Origin: Rhizophlyctis rosea
Lineage: Eukaryota; Chytridiomycota; Chytridiomycetes; Rhizophlyctidales; Rhizophlyctidaceae
DNA length: 64,000 nt
Assembly: GCA_027596075.1 (NCBI GenBank)
Contig: JADGJC010000101.1
Location: 57,182 to 121,181, forward strand
Direction of reading: 5' to 3'
Position 1 is the stretch's first letter. Every line of letters starts with the position of its first letter. This document shows positions 1 through 11,170 of this stretch, in pieces. A program made the translations under genes and the position numbers. A model generated the notes under the pieces. It saw nothing but the letters and a program-made list of their open reading frames with translations. It had not been told where the DNA came from and ran no database searches.

Positions 1-785
1 GAGAGGGTGTTGTTTTTTGTGGGTTGGGGGATTGCGGCGCGGGGGACCCAGCCTGTGAGGCGGTCCGGGAAGGATTGGTGGGTCTTTGTGAGGGTGCGGA
101 GAGGGTGAGACGGGGTGAGGGAGGTGTGGAAAGGGAGAGCACGTACCAGAAACCCGAATTCGACGGTCTCACAATCAATCCTCACATCATCGTCCAAACT
201 CAATACACTCTCTGTTCCCTTTGTTCCATCTTCCATACTGTCCACATTAGCGACCCCATCAACCTTAAACCGATCATTCAAATCCATCCCCTCCCTCCAC
301 ACAAATCTCACCCTCTTCGTCAAATTCCCATCGGCTTTAACAAAGTCTAAAATCTCTTCCGGTGGAGGAATTTTACTGATCCATATCACCACCACCGATT
401 CGAGGCTTTTGCATGCACCGCTGGTGGGGCCGGCATATTGGGTTAGGAAGTGTTTGAGGGAGGAGAGGCGTTTTTCGTAGGACGCGACGACTATGGTGTA
501 TTTGTTTGTTACTTTGAATGTTGGGGTGTGGGCGGGGGAGAGGTTGGCTGGTAAGGGCGTGACGGATGGGGAGAATAGTCCTATTCGGGTGCTGCTGTCT
601 AGAACGAAGATGAGAGAGATGAGGGCTACGAAGGTGAGGATGCCTAGGAGGAGTGATCGTGAGATTCCACGAAGACCGAAACTGGAGCTGAGTGGTCGTG
701 TTTGTGAGGTGCGGAGTGTTATGGTTGGGAGACCTGCATCTGGGTTTGTTTCACATGAGGAGACAGCACCGAGGTGGGATTCACA
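1..785 (-). CDS. GT64 (exostosin-like) glycosyltransferase, partial
   Basis: The protein is a type II membrane protein: a short N-terminal tail, one hydrophobic segment (SLLLGILTFVALISLIFVL), then a lumenal domain. The domain opens with YTIVVASYEKRLSSL and continues with a VVVIWISK strand and NDRFK. The metal-binding DDD follows in VLSLDDDVRIDCE, and after the join comes FPDRLTGWVPR. These match, in order, the C-terminal GT64 catalytic domain of exostosins, which transfers N-acetylhexosamines in the ER or Golgi. A 63-bp intron (84-146, minus strand) must be removed so that FGFL joins THQSFPDR. The frame opens after a stop at 786-788 and has no ATG, so a 5' exon upstream of 785 is missing from this model. 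The C-terminus lies beyond the left edge. The family is clear; the exact substrate is not. Confidence 0.75.
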
Positions 786-2298
786 TCATTCAGCATTGTG
801 TGTGAAGTGAGTTAGAAACATGATCTCTCCTCAGGGCACGATAACTAAAGATGGGTTTGCCAACCTTTCATGGATTTCTGCGGAAGCATTGGGTCGATCA
901 ACCTAGTGGGGATGCAAAAAATTCCTGCACAGTTGTCCGCGGTGGTGCCTCAATGCGAAAGATGGGGTGCAAAAAGCGATAGGGCAAACGGTGCAAACAC
1001 CTGCTTTTTAATCTCACAGATGACCAGCGTCCCTAAAACTCTAATTAGTGTCTTGCACAATCTCAAGATCCATTCTTCGATTCCTTTGACGTAACATTAG
1101 CTCAGGCGCGGGCCGGAGGCTGTTAGTCGATCATTAGGTCTAGTCGTAGTAGTTTGAATGACTGCAGTAAGTGCCTATACCCCGGTTTCTAGTTGTTCTG
1201 CTGTTTGTTTATTTGCATGGGCGGACCCTCGCGTGAATGACTTGGTGGCGGAGTAAACAAGTGGATGGCGTAAGCCTCGGTTTGCATGTTGAAAACTGTA
1301 CCAGCTTCACCGGAAACGTCGGACATTGTCGACATTGCATTCTTCGGCCTGAATGATTTCAGAGGGAGGCAAAAGCTATGTAGCAGGAAACGGAATGACG
1401 CCTTGGAGCATTTGAGTCTGTGAACTAGAAGGACCAGAATGTGACAAAGGATCGGCTAGATTGCAAATGTCCAACGATTGGCCGGTGGTGGGTTGCTAAA
1501 AATCACAATGACCATTTTGCGAAAGGTTTGGGTGATAGTGGTGCAATCAGCGACGATGGTGGCACTTCAGCATTGCTGAACAAAGCGCATGGACGTGGAA
1601 ATCTGTCCAAAAATGTTGAAATGTGAGTTTGTGGTATGAGCGCCATAACATCCCTCCTGCATGTCAAAACAGATTGCTGCGATCAGTTCGGGTGCGCTAG
1701 CATGTTGTGTATTATGTGGTATACACAATGAGGGTGTGCGGTGAAGTTTGAAGCGCAGCATTTAGGGGTTCTAGCTAGAACTCGCTCCAGGACCCTGAAT
1801 CGAATGAAGGAAGGCGCGCGTTGACCAGATTCCACATTGTGGCGGAGTTCATTTCAGCGTGTGGCTTATGAGCATTGGTGGCCCGGATGCCAAACCGGGG
1901 CCCAGATTCCTCCGGTCTTGTACTACGTCTGTTCAACCATTGCACTACTCGAAGGGTGCTTCGTTGGGTCCTTGTGTTCAACTTGTATGCACCGCCACTA
2001 CCAGCCAACATTGAGCCAATGCCATCTCCTGTCTGCCATGGAACACCAGTATCCGGGCTGGTGTTGCTGAGGGGATGCAGTGGAAGCAGGGGGTTCCCTT
2101 TTGCTGCAGCCATACTGTATATCCTCTTCCGACCACAGCCCCCGCTGCATCATCAGCATCTGGCATACCAGAAACATAAAAACAGGTGAGAACCCACTCC
2201 ACCTCCCTTCACTATTCACAGCAACATCAACAGCTATCTGCTCTCAATCATAATCCTTAACCCTTGTATCGTTTACCACTTGTGCTTCTATTCCAGAT
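786..2298. other. Intergenic region, no gene recognised
   Basis: About 1.5 kb lies between the glycosyltransferase and the tyrosinase. It should hold the unseen first exon and promoter of the former and the promoter of the latter. Only short overlapping reading frames on both strands occur, none with a recognisable motif or consistent splicing. No tandem repeat or RNA gene is visible. Confidence 0.5.
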
Positions 2299-4333
2299 AT
2301 GGTTCAGCTCTTGCATACTGCCACGGCGGTCTTGGTCAGCGCTTCGCTGGTTTCCGCTCAGTGGGGCAACGGGGGTCAGCAGCGTCAAGGTGGCTCGCGT
2401 CAACAACCCCAAAACCAGCAATCTCGGACCCAACAACCTCCAAGCGGCGGCAGCTCAGCATACCAGGCACCTGCACCCGTTCAATGCAGCGCCGCGACCA
2501 TGAAGACGAGGAGGGAGTTCCGCGAATACACGCCTGAGCAGAGAGATCAATACGTTCAAGCTATTCAGTGTTTGAGGAGGACGCCCTCCCGTATGTCGCC
2601 TTCCATCCGCAGTCCTTCTGCGTACGACGACTTTGTTTACGTTCACGTATGTGCATATTCCGTGAGATCAAGATTTTGATCTGTTTGTAAACAAATATTG
2701 ACATATTCCACAGTGGCAAGCTCAAGACCAAGCCCACAACACGGCAGTCTTCCCTCCCTGGCACAGTGTTTTCCTCTCCATCTACGAAACAGCCCTCAAC
2801 AGCTGTGGCTGGAGCGAGCCGCTTCCGTACTGGGACTGGTCCTACGATTCACAAGAACCCGAGAATTCTGAACTCTGGAGCCCCCGATGGTAAGATTGGG
2901 TAGTTGGTTGTGCCATGTTTTCCGCATGTATATTGACGCCAACATTGCAGGTTCGGCGGCAACGGCAATGGGCGATGCATCAGCACCGGATTCTTGGCGA
3001 ACCAACAAGCGACCTTCCCTACGCCCCACTGCATCAACCGAAACTGGGACATTGAGGCGTCCGCGTCGGCTTCTGATGGTGATGCCATGATTGGTGCCCA
3101 GTTCCCCGAGGTGGCAATGGAATATCTGACTAGCGTTTCCACGTACGACGACCTTCGCCACGCTTTGGAAGATCACCCCCAGTAAGTGTCAAATTTGAAA
3201 ATGAGCTTGCTTGGACTATCGATTCACCATTCATGTCCAGCAACTCCGTGCACTCTGCTGTTGGTGGAGACTTGTCGGACCCGCGCACCAGTACCAACGA
3301 CCCCGTCTTTTTCATGCACCACGCCAACATTGACCGTTGGTGGAGGAAGTGGCAAGCGGAGAACCCGCAAGCTGCCCACGACTACAGCGGCAACACCGTC
3401 CCAGGTCGAAACGATAACACAGCGACTCCCAACGACATCATGACGTACTACGGCATGTTCCCCGATACTCCCGTGTGGCAGGCGTTCGACACTGTTGGCG
3501 GTATGAACGGTGCATGGTGCTTCAACTACTCCCTCTCCATCACGAATGCCGGCGCGAGCTCGGGTCAACAGGTCGCCAAACGCTCCATCGCTTCTTTCAA
3601 GTCGGCACAAGCTCAGCAGCAGCAGTCGCAATACAACCAACAATCCTCTCAGGGACCTTCCTACTCTCCGTACGGTGACCCCAAGAACCCCAACACCCCG
3701 CACGCATACGATCGTACCGACAAGTACAACATCCGTGCTCCTGCCCGGCTCCCAGAGCAAATGCTTGTGAACATGGGTTACTCCGAGGAACAAAAGGCTC
3801 GCATCCGCAAGGAGGAGGAACACATCTACGATTTCATTGATTACATCAACGCTGTGGAAGGCTTCGTCAGCACTTGCGCTCTCGTCAACAAGGAGCACGG
3901 CTACAAGCCTTGTTCGAAGGAGGAATACGAGAAGATGCACATGTTGCGCCAATTCATCATTGCTGGTGCCAAGGCCATCATCGGTGGTTTCAAGGAAATC
4001 ATTCGTGTCGGCATCCAAACCTTCTTCCAGGAGATTGGCGAGCGCTACTACGGTTCCCAAAACTACAAGTCTCCTCAGTCCGGCTCGTCCTACCAATACC
4101 AGGCTCCTTCCTACGAAGCTCCTTCCTACCAAGCGCCTTCTTACCAAGCGCCTTCGTACCAAACTCCGACCTACCAAACCCCCACCTACCAAACCCCCAC
4201 CTACCAAAAGCCTTCCTACGAAACTCCCGGCTACGGCGGCGGCTCCACCTACCAAAAGCCGACGTACAACCAGGGTCCTTCCTCCTCTGGCGGCTACGAA
4301 GCCCCCAACCCCGTCCGTCCTTCTTACCACTAG
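2299..4333 (+). CDS. Secreted tyrosinase (type-3 copper) with tyrosine-rich repeat tail
   Basis: Four exons (2299-2646, 2714-2889, 2951-3181, 3241-4333) give 615 residues. A signal peptide (MVQLLHTATAVLVSASLVSA) is followed by a Gln/Gly-rich linker. The copper-A site has histidines in YVYVH-like YDDFVYVH, DQAHN and FPPWHS, followed by PYWDW. The copper-B site has DHPHNSVH and FMHHANIDRWW. Each join restores these motifs, which supports the introns (67, 61 and 59 bp). Enzymes of this fold oxidise phenols to o-quinones. A helical C-terminal region (about residues 430-510) precedes nine APSYQ/TPTYQ pentapeptides and a Tyr/Gly/Ser end. The tail may be a built-in substrate (inference). A spore-wall or adhesion role fits a secreted enzyme but is not shown. 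Confidence 0.93.
4103..4234 (+). repeat. Nine in-frame pentapeptide repeats, tyrosinase C-terminus
   Basis: This 132-bp block codes for nine units of the form [AT/K]-P-[S/T/G]-Y-[Q/E]. The first four are alanine type (APSYE/Q) and the next three are threonine type (TPTYQ, nearly identical at the DNA level). One KPSYE and one truncated TPGY unit end it. Tyrosine recurs every fifth residue. Codon use varies among the alanine units but hardly at all among the threonine units, which suggests recent duplication of the latter. Confidence 0.9.
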
Positions 4334-4855
4334 ATACCTAGACGGTCTAGTCATAGATGGGTTGACTTGGACAGGTAGAGTTATGTAGTTGTTACCCGCC
4401 TTCGTAGAGTGTAGAGCATTCTTTGCTAGCTTACAGTCTGGAGGGATTATTTGATTATTGCTTTATATGTTGCTGTTCTCGGCATACATGTGTGACGATT
4501 GTACATTTGTAGCATATTATGTTGCCTTTTTGTTTAGTTATTTGGGTTGCTTTGCAATAAAGAAATTTCCAGTTGAAAGACTCAATCCTTTGTGATGCAG
4601 TAGCATTTTCTTGGGCCATATGTCAATTGGGAGAGTTGGGGTACTTGAATGAAGGGAGAGAGGAGAGAAGAGAGATGCGACGAGAGATCGTGATGGGAGG
4701 GGTGGCTTGCGTGGATTCCAACCCGATAGACACCTGCCCATCGTCCAGCTCTCATCTACAATTGCAACACACCGGTACCCACCTTCAAGAACTATTCGCG
4801 CGTCAGTCCTCGTTCTTTTACCCTGCCGCGTCAAACACTCGGTCTTACTGTAGCA

Positions 4856-6349
4856 ATGCCCGACACCGGTTCTGAACGTGGCGATGCTGCTCCCTGCTAC
4901 ATCATCGCCTTACCTGAGCACATCCTCTTCGACATCTTCGAACTCATCCAGCCACGTGTGGGTCCGTTGGCAAGGGTCCCACCTCAAGTCTCGTCGATGC
5001 GCAGGAAAGCTGATAATGGACTACCTTACGAGCTGCACTTGGCGCAAGGTAGTCAGAAGCTATTGACCGCGATAAGGCCATTTTGGTTTGGGGGACTGAC
5101 TTGTGTTTATTCAGTATGCAGAACCTTCCGTGCGACGGCTTTCCAATTGCGAGGGGGCAGCTGTCTCGACATATGGAAATATGCAGCGTACCCTTCCCAA
5201 AGCTCCTGCACCGTTTGCACGCATCACGTTGCTCATGACGGACTCGCGTTATTCATACGTGACCCTGTACGAAATCAAATCCTTCGCATACTCAATCTCG
5301 ACCTCGATCAAAACCTATCCATTTGGAGCACTCTCTCCCTGTTCAGAGCGTTGACGGTGATTGATTTGACCAGCCTCCGGCATGTGTCCATCAATGCCGA
5401 AGACTGTATCGATCAATCTGTTGCGGATATCTTTGCTGAAGCTTTCATCGAGGCGGCGAACGCCGCCCGACCGCTCCAACTGCAGACGTTCAAGCTGAAC
5501 GCAAACCGCGTTTCCCTATCCTGCGCTTTCCTGCCATTCCTTCATCACCTGCAGAACTCCCTACTTTGCGAATTAACATTACAACTGAAAAGGTTTGACC
5601 CGGAGTACCATCTACAACAAGATCGAGTCATCATACCGGAAACGTATTCATCCCCATGTTCACGTTCACTGAGTATAACCTCGAACGTCGTCTTCGAAAA
5701 CCCTGCCGCATCTATGCCACAATTGAAATCGATCGACATCCGCTCCTTCGTCGAAGATTCAAACAGTTACAAACAAATACAACTGACTCAAGCTTCGCTA
5801 ACCCACTTCGGCATCGAGGGACAAGGCTGGTTTAGAGCCCTTTATGACCTTCCCTTGAACGCTCTTCCACACCTGACCTTCGTCTCCATTGTTTACGACG
5901 CGGACATACCCCGCCACATGTTTCCTTGGGATATCTTCACCGATCCTCTGAAAGATCTCTGTAACTTGATCTCTTTCAAATTGGAGGGTCCCAGGGCAGC
6001 GCCTCCGAACCCGGACTGGGGTATCTTCAGGTGTGAAAGTATCGGCCGCATTCTCGATTGCATATCGGGGGATCTGGAGGTGTTTCACATAGACGTTGAT
6101 GATTGGGATTTTGAGGTGGTGCGGGAAGGGTTGCGAAAGAAACCGGGGCTAAAGGAGGTGGTTTTATATACTACTCTGAATTCCGAGGTGTGGGGAGTTT
6201 CCGATGTGGAGGGAGATTCGGATGTGGAGGGAGATTTCGCTGTAGAGGGAGATTCCGATGTGGAGGGAGCTCTTTTGAGCGTGTTGGAGGAGGAGGCTGC
6301 AATGTGCAGCAGGGAGTTGCACATACCGAAACTCAGCTTTCAATGTTAG
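4856..6349 (+). CDS. F-box-like protein with acidic repeat tail
   Basis: The frame is open for 497 residues. The N-terminus has LPEHILFDIFELI and, after an unusual 53-residue insert, VCRTFRATAFQL. Together these look like one F-box, the motif that binds Skp1 in SCF ubiquitin ligases. The insert (4956-5114) is 159 bp, starts GT, ends AG and is a multiple of three. It could be an intron, which would bring the two F-box halves together and give 444 residues. The remainder is leucine-rich but lacks clear repeats, as in many fungal F-box proteins with divergent substrate-binding regions. The C-terminus carries four copies of an 18-bp unit (6203-6270) coding for GDSDVE-like acidic hexapeptides. The substrate is unknown. 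Confidence 0.65.
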   Translation: MPDTGSERGDAAPCYIIALPEHILFDIFELIQPRVGPLARVPPQVSSMRRKADNGLPYELHLAQGSQKLLTAIRPFWFGGLTCVYSVCRTFRATAFQLRGGSCLDIWKYAAYPSQSSCTVCTHHVAHDGLALFIRDPVRNQILRILNLDLDQNLSIWSTLSLFRALTVIDLTSLRHVSINAEDCIDQSVADIFAEAFIEAANAARPLQLQTFKLNANRVSLSCAFLPFLHHLQNSLLCELTLQLKRFDPEYHLQQDRVIIPETYSSPCSRSLSITSNVVFENPAASMPQLKSIDIRSFVEDSNSYKQIQLTQASLTHFGIEGQGWFRALYDLPLNALPHLTFVSIVYDADIPRHMFPWDIFTDPLKDLCNLISFKLEGPRAAPPNPDWGIFRCESIGRILDCISGDLEVFHIDVDDWDFEVVREGLRKKPGLKEVVLYTTLNSEVWGVSDVEGDSDVEGDFAVEGDSDVEGALLSVLEEEAAMCSRELHIPKLSFQC

Positions 6350-6934
6350 GAGAACTAGACTGGCTTGATATTCCGGATAGGTAGCTTGCTCGTTTCATGA
6401 TATGCATTGTGCCATAGTGCACATACCCTACAATCATAATCTGTGTTACTGTTGATACACATGCTGTCCGTTGTGAGAGAGATGGCAATTCCAGACCGGA
6501 GGGGTAATCTGAGGCGGCCCTACTACACGATGGTTGGAGTTCCCCAGCAAATACACCATCTTCGGTTGCCATTCTTCAACATACTTGATCAATTACTATC
6601 CATCAAGTGCTATCAATAATCGCAGTAATTGTATTGCGTCCCACCATTGTCCAATCACACAACCCTCATGCTTCTGCAAGGACGTGCGTCTTCTCCGCCA
6701 GATATCCACACTGGATGTCCAGTTCGGACCCAATGTTGACGGAAAGAAGATGTGCTCTTTGTGGAAGCCTACTGAAGCGTTCTCATCTTGGATCTGTTCT
6801 GCAACACGCCAGGAGATCTTTAATGTAGCGTATTGAAATGAAGATCTTGTCGGAGATTCGGACTTACAGTTCAGGGATTGACTTAGAATGAACGCTAGTC
6901 CGTTATTCCAGTGATAACAATCAGGCTGCTAGGA

Positions 6935-8209
6935 TCACCTCAACGAATTGGGTCCCGCTGCAAACAAGAGAGTGTCAGATATACCGTGACTTCCGTAACT
7001 GTGGATTTGCAACACTTACAAATTATATGCGCTTCATCCCACGGGCCTCGGATTTCACTGAGTGATGAATGTGGTGAGAATCAACCCCCGCAATACATAA
7101 CACTATGCACAATAACCGAACCTTTTGTATTTCTGCAAGCGGATGAGCCAGTATGGACAGAAGAAAATGATAAAGGCATTTGCGATGATGCCCAAGATGC
7201 CCAGAGTATGTGACGTGCAGAATAAGAGGACGATGGAGGTGATCGCTAATGTTGCTGCCAGGACCAGATGGTATTTGGACGATTGGATCTGTCGACTGAT
7301 TCTCAGACGCATGCTCAGCGGTTTTTGAACCGAAGTCTGCTGAAGCTTACACGTAGCGACCGGCGGAAAGTAGGGAACAATCCAAACATTTCGATTGATA
7401 GGGACATCAATGCGAATACGTGCAAGTTTGTTGGCAGGCGTGAAGCCAGGAGGACGGATGCGAAGATGCCCGCATTGATGGATAGGGAATCGGGAAAGCT
7501 GCACTGCATATGTTCAGACTTGTCATATCCCAGAAGCGGCGATAAGATCGAATCCTACCTTATGGATCTGGCATGTTGAGATCCGTAATCATGGAAGAGC
7601 ATGTTGCCGACGATCATGAGGACAGTAAGTGCCCAAATGCTATCACTGCTTATATCTTCCGTGAGGGTCTTCAGGATTGGCGTGAGACCGAGGAGAGTCG
7701 TGAAGACGAATATGGCTCCTTTCAGAAGTTGCATGCCTGGACATTTGCGTCACTTGAATGCGATGGTTGATGACTTTCATGGATGCCATCTTACGTACGG
7801 GATAGCTGCACGTCAGGAGGTTTCAGCAATATCTCCCAAGTAGTATATAGAACTACACTTATGCCAAAGCCAAGCTCAATTGCTCGCTCGGCAGACAGAG
7901 TTTTGTCGTATAAATTCACAAATACTATGACAAATATGAGACAGGTGTTGATGTGCTGAGAGACTGCGCATGATTGTTGCGCTACGTTCCAATACTCCAA
8001 ATCGCGCAGGTTCACTATTATGCACGGTTAAACGTTTATGGTATTGTGTGTAAAGTGATATCATCGGAGTGCGAACCGTTCTTCTGCATTTGTTCCAAGA
8101 AGGTCTCGTCCACATAGTTATCAGGATAGTCCTGTGCGATATACAAGAGTTTCCGCCATTTGTTGTCTTTCTCTACGGGTTCGCGGGTATTAGTTGACTT
8201 TGAATGCAT
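6935..8209 (-). CDS. GPI2: GPI-GlcNAc transferase subunit GPI2/PIG-C
   Basis: No single frame shows this gene. It emerges after joining seven exons: 8209-8077, 8014-7799, 7736-7559, 7498-7351, 7288-7122, 7057-7020 and 6957-6935. The six introns are 60-64 bp. The product is 300 residues; human PIG-C has 297. Diagnostic segments are WRKLLYIAQDYPDNYVD near the N-terminus, GLTPILKTLTEDISSDSIWAL, SLSINAGIFASVLLASRLP, and [22 protein letters not shown] near the end. Several hydrophobic helices span the protein. It is a subunit of the ER enzyme that adds N-acetylglucosamine to phosphatidylinositol, the first step of GPI-anchor synthesis. It is divergent from the gene starting at 8553, with 343 bp between start codons. 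Confidence 0.95.
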
Positions 8210-8552
8210 TCTGTCTTTTCAGGAATGAGATCGAAGTGTATGAGGATGGACGTGAAAGGAACACACAGCACACCTCGATTCTCCGAAAAGCAGGCCCGGC
8301 TGAACATCCTCCGGATCGGGGTGGCTTAGATGTAACGCTGCAGAATTCATCCACCTGGAATGACGTACCACAGTTTCGTTTCGTGAGTCGTGACGTTCAC
8401 TTGCGAAAAAAATCAAAACGCGTTCCCCAATTTCCATCTTCTCATCTTCCTACTCCCGAATCTAAACCACAACAGCTTGGCATCCTTTGTATATAGCATC
8501 CCTTCATATACTTACAGATCAACAATAAACTGTCGCTGTAATATTGATAACC

Positions 8553-11120
8553 ATGTTCTCCATGTTTACCAAGGCATGGGGTGCTTCCCCGTCCACTCCC
8601 GAGGCCGAATGGTCTGGCAGTGAAGCAGACTCGTACAGCAGTTACAACTCGAACTTCGATCCCTCCTTAGCGACTGCCAGCGATTCCGAAACCGAGCTCG
8701 AAGACACAACTGCCGCAACACTCTCAACCGCTTTCAACGACAAGCTATCTCTGACGCCCTTATTGCAGGAAGCGGAGGACGGGCTGGATTGGCAAACACC
8801 ATACCAACCGGGCAGACCAGAGTTGCAAAGCATGCCTTCACTCTTCTTATCGAAGGATTTGATCTCGTCAACAGAGATTGAAAGATTGAAAACTGATGGT
8901 AATGTAAAAAGCTGGGGAAAAGCTATGAATGTTTACTGATCACCAATGGGAACCCCTTTAGCTCTTCGGGCACGGTTGATGGAACTTACCCTCGCTCGGG
9001 AGTTCGTCCGGGCCTATGGAAAGAGTGCAACATCTCTTACCGCCAGCCCTCTCATCCGCTTTGCGGAAAGGGACGTCTCATTTCGGAATGCACGACCACA
9101 TGACTTGCGAAGAACATATTCATCAATGGAAGTCCAGGGACCTTCGGTACTCCCTCCTCTTACCCGCGCCATATACGCCCGCTTCGTACGAGCAATGCCT
9201 ATATTCTTTGGACTAGGAGATGAGTTCATCAAGGAGATGGATGACGCCGTGGAAAAGATCTGGCTGGATTTTGTCTCAAAATGGATGAAAGCTACCAAGT
9301 TTGATGTGCTGGTATGTTCACGGATGTTTACCAACCAATACACTCAGCTGATGGACGCATCTTATGTCCGCTAGGGCTTCACCCGATTCTACGGATCCCT
9401 ATTATCACATATCAAAAACGAAGCATGGTGCGACGGACAGAACGGCCCAATCCCCACTCCCCTTTACCCCTCGCTTGTTGCATGGCAACGAGCAGCACAG
9501 CCAGGAGGCGGATCTTTCCGTTTAGCTAAACGACATCGTGCGCACAACACAACGTCAGATAGCGAGGATTTGATTCGGTATAGGGAGGAGAAGATACTAG
9601 ATTTCATTGAGGCCTGGAGGGTGTTCTTGCGGTCGGCGGCTGCATGCTTGAAGGATCTTACAACAACGAGGGCGGAGATCGAACGGGAGGACGACGAGGA
9701 CGATCTTGAAACGGAGTATCCTTGGGCAGAAGCGCTGTTTCGCAAAATCAGAAAAGCCCGCACCATCGATGAGCTCCCACCCATCTACCTCGAATGCTTC
9801 AAAAACATCCTGAATGTTTTGGCGCATACCATTGACAACACACTCGTAAGTGGCATCGCCTTGAATTCTCGATGCGGCGATAGTAACGCGCGATCATTAG
9901 GACGACGTGGAGTGGCGGCACAAATTTGCAGCGATCTACTCTGGCATACCCGTTACCATGATAGTGACAACGATGCGTCTCTTCAATCCGTAGGTGGCTG
10001 ACTTTGGAATTTCTATCTGCGCACACCTTTGAACCCATGAGTGACCTTCCAGGATTCCCTTCATGGAACGGGTAATAAAGATATTTTGCTGGAAACCTCC
10101 TGGCGGCTTCTATTCCCTCCTACAACGGATTGGAGCACTTGTCTGCGCAACATCCAAAACTACGTCATCACTGCAAGCGTCCAATGACCGGATATCCGTG
10201 CAGCGACGTACGGCGATTGAGCAGGCGGTGAAGGACTCTTATAGGGCGGTGGGAAAGCCGCCGGTGTCGTCGCAGGATACGTTATTGAAGATCAAGGACA
10301 TGTTATGGGACGCGAAGATTTCAAATGCGGATGACGTGGAGGCTCTATATGCCAAGTTGTTGATCAGGAAGATTGAGAAGGAGGACTTTGTTGACGCGTT
10401 GGGCAGCGATGAAGTTACAAGACTTGTGGTTCACATTTGCAAAAGCTTGCCGCCAATTTTGAGTGAGATTTGGGAGGTTTGTGCTTCTTTCCCATCTTCA
10501 ACGTTCATCGTCATGTGCAGCCACAAACTGATCATGATCCCATCCAGTGCACCGACTTCGCCAAACTATTTTCAAAGTTCTTCGACACGATCCCGGCCGT
10601 TTTGGCAGCATTGAAGCCATATGATCAATACCGTTTTCCAGAAGAACTACCTCCTTCTAGTGTCCGGAAAGAAATGGTCCGCAACGTCGCCTCCTCGCTG
10701 CGTCCATTCTTCGACCTGTTCTATACCTTCTTGCAAACCTTGGCGGACAAGGAGCCGAAGGGACCAGCAGGGTTGCATGCGATGATTGATTGGGTAATAA
10801 GCGAGAGTGTGGCGACGGATGAGAAGGAAGGGAGTAGAAAAAGCATTATGGATTTTGCAAAAGGCGTTCCATTTGTTGAGAACGTTAGTGATGGGGTATG
10901 GAAGGATGTGGAGGTTGTGATTGACCTAATGGAGAAGGGGGTGGATGAACGGACGTGGCCGGCAATGGAACATTTGGAAGGGGATATTTTGAAGATTGCT
11001 ATGGGGGCGGCGGTGAAGGAGTTTGTGGGATTGGGTGGGGCAAGCAGCGAGAAGCGACTACCGCCCTCCAAGCAACCAATATCAACATCCAATAGTGAGA
11101 TCATCGATGATGTTGAATAA
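8553..11120 (+). CDS. DUF3818 / PX-associated-like protein, lacking an evident PX domain
   Basis: Six exons (8553-8898, 8962-9311, 9375-9845, 9901-9989, 10053-10476, 10548-11120) give 750 residues with consistent phases. Joins restore the reading DALRARLMELTLAREFVRAYGKS and RLFNPIPFMERVIKIFCWKPPGGFYSLLQRI. The second segment, with its P-[FGP]-GG-x-SLLQRI core, resembles the DUF3818 region of fungal PX-domain lipid-binding proteins such as yeast Ypr097w. That assignment is from memory and moderate only. The KIEKEDFVDALGSDEV helix after it also fits. I do not see a PX domain between the two blocks. An upstream in-frame ATG at 8544 would add three residues. A membrane-contact or trafficking role would be inference. 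Confidence 0.6.
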
Positions 11121-11170
11121 GGACCCTTTCTATTACCACCTCAAGTCTGAGACGTGATTCCATGGTGCCG

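Noticed and set aside
3224..4354. A 376-codon open frame antisense to the tyrosinase
   Set aside because: It is Arg/Val/Leu-rich low complexity mirroring the tyrosinase codons; the sense strand has four exons with intact copper sites, so this is a shadow.
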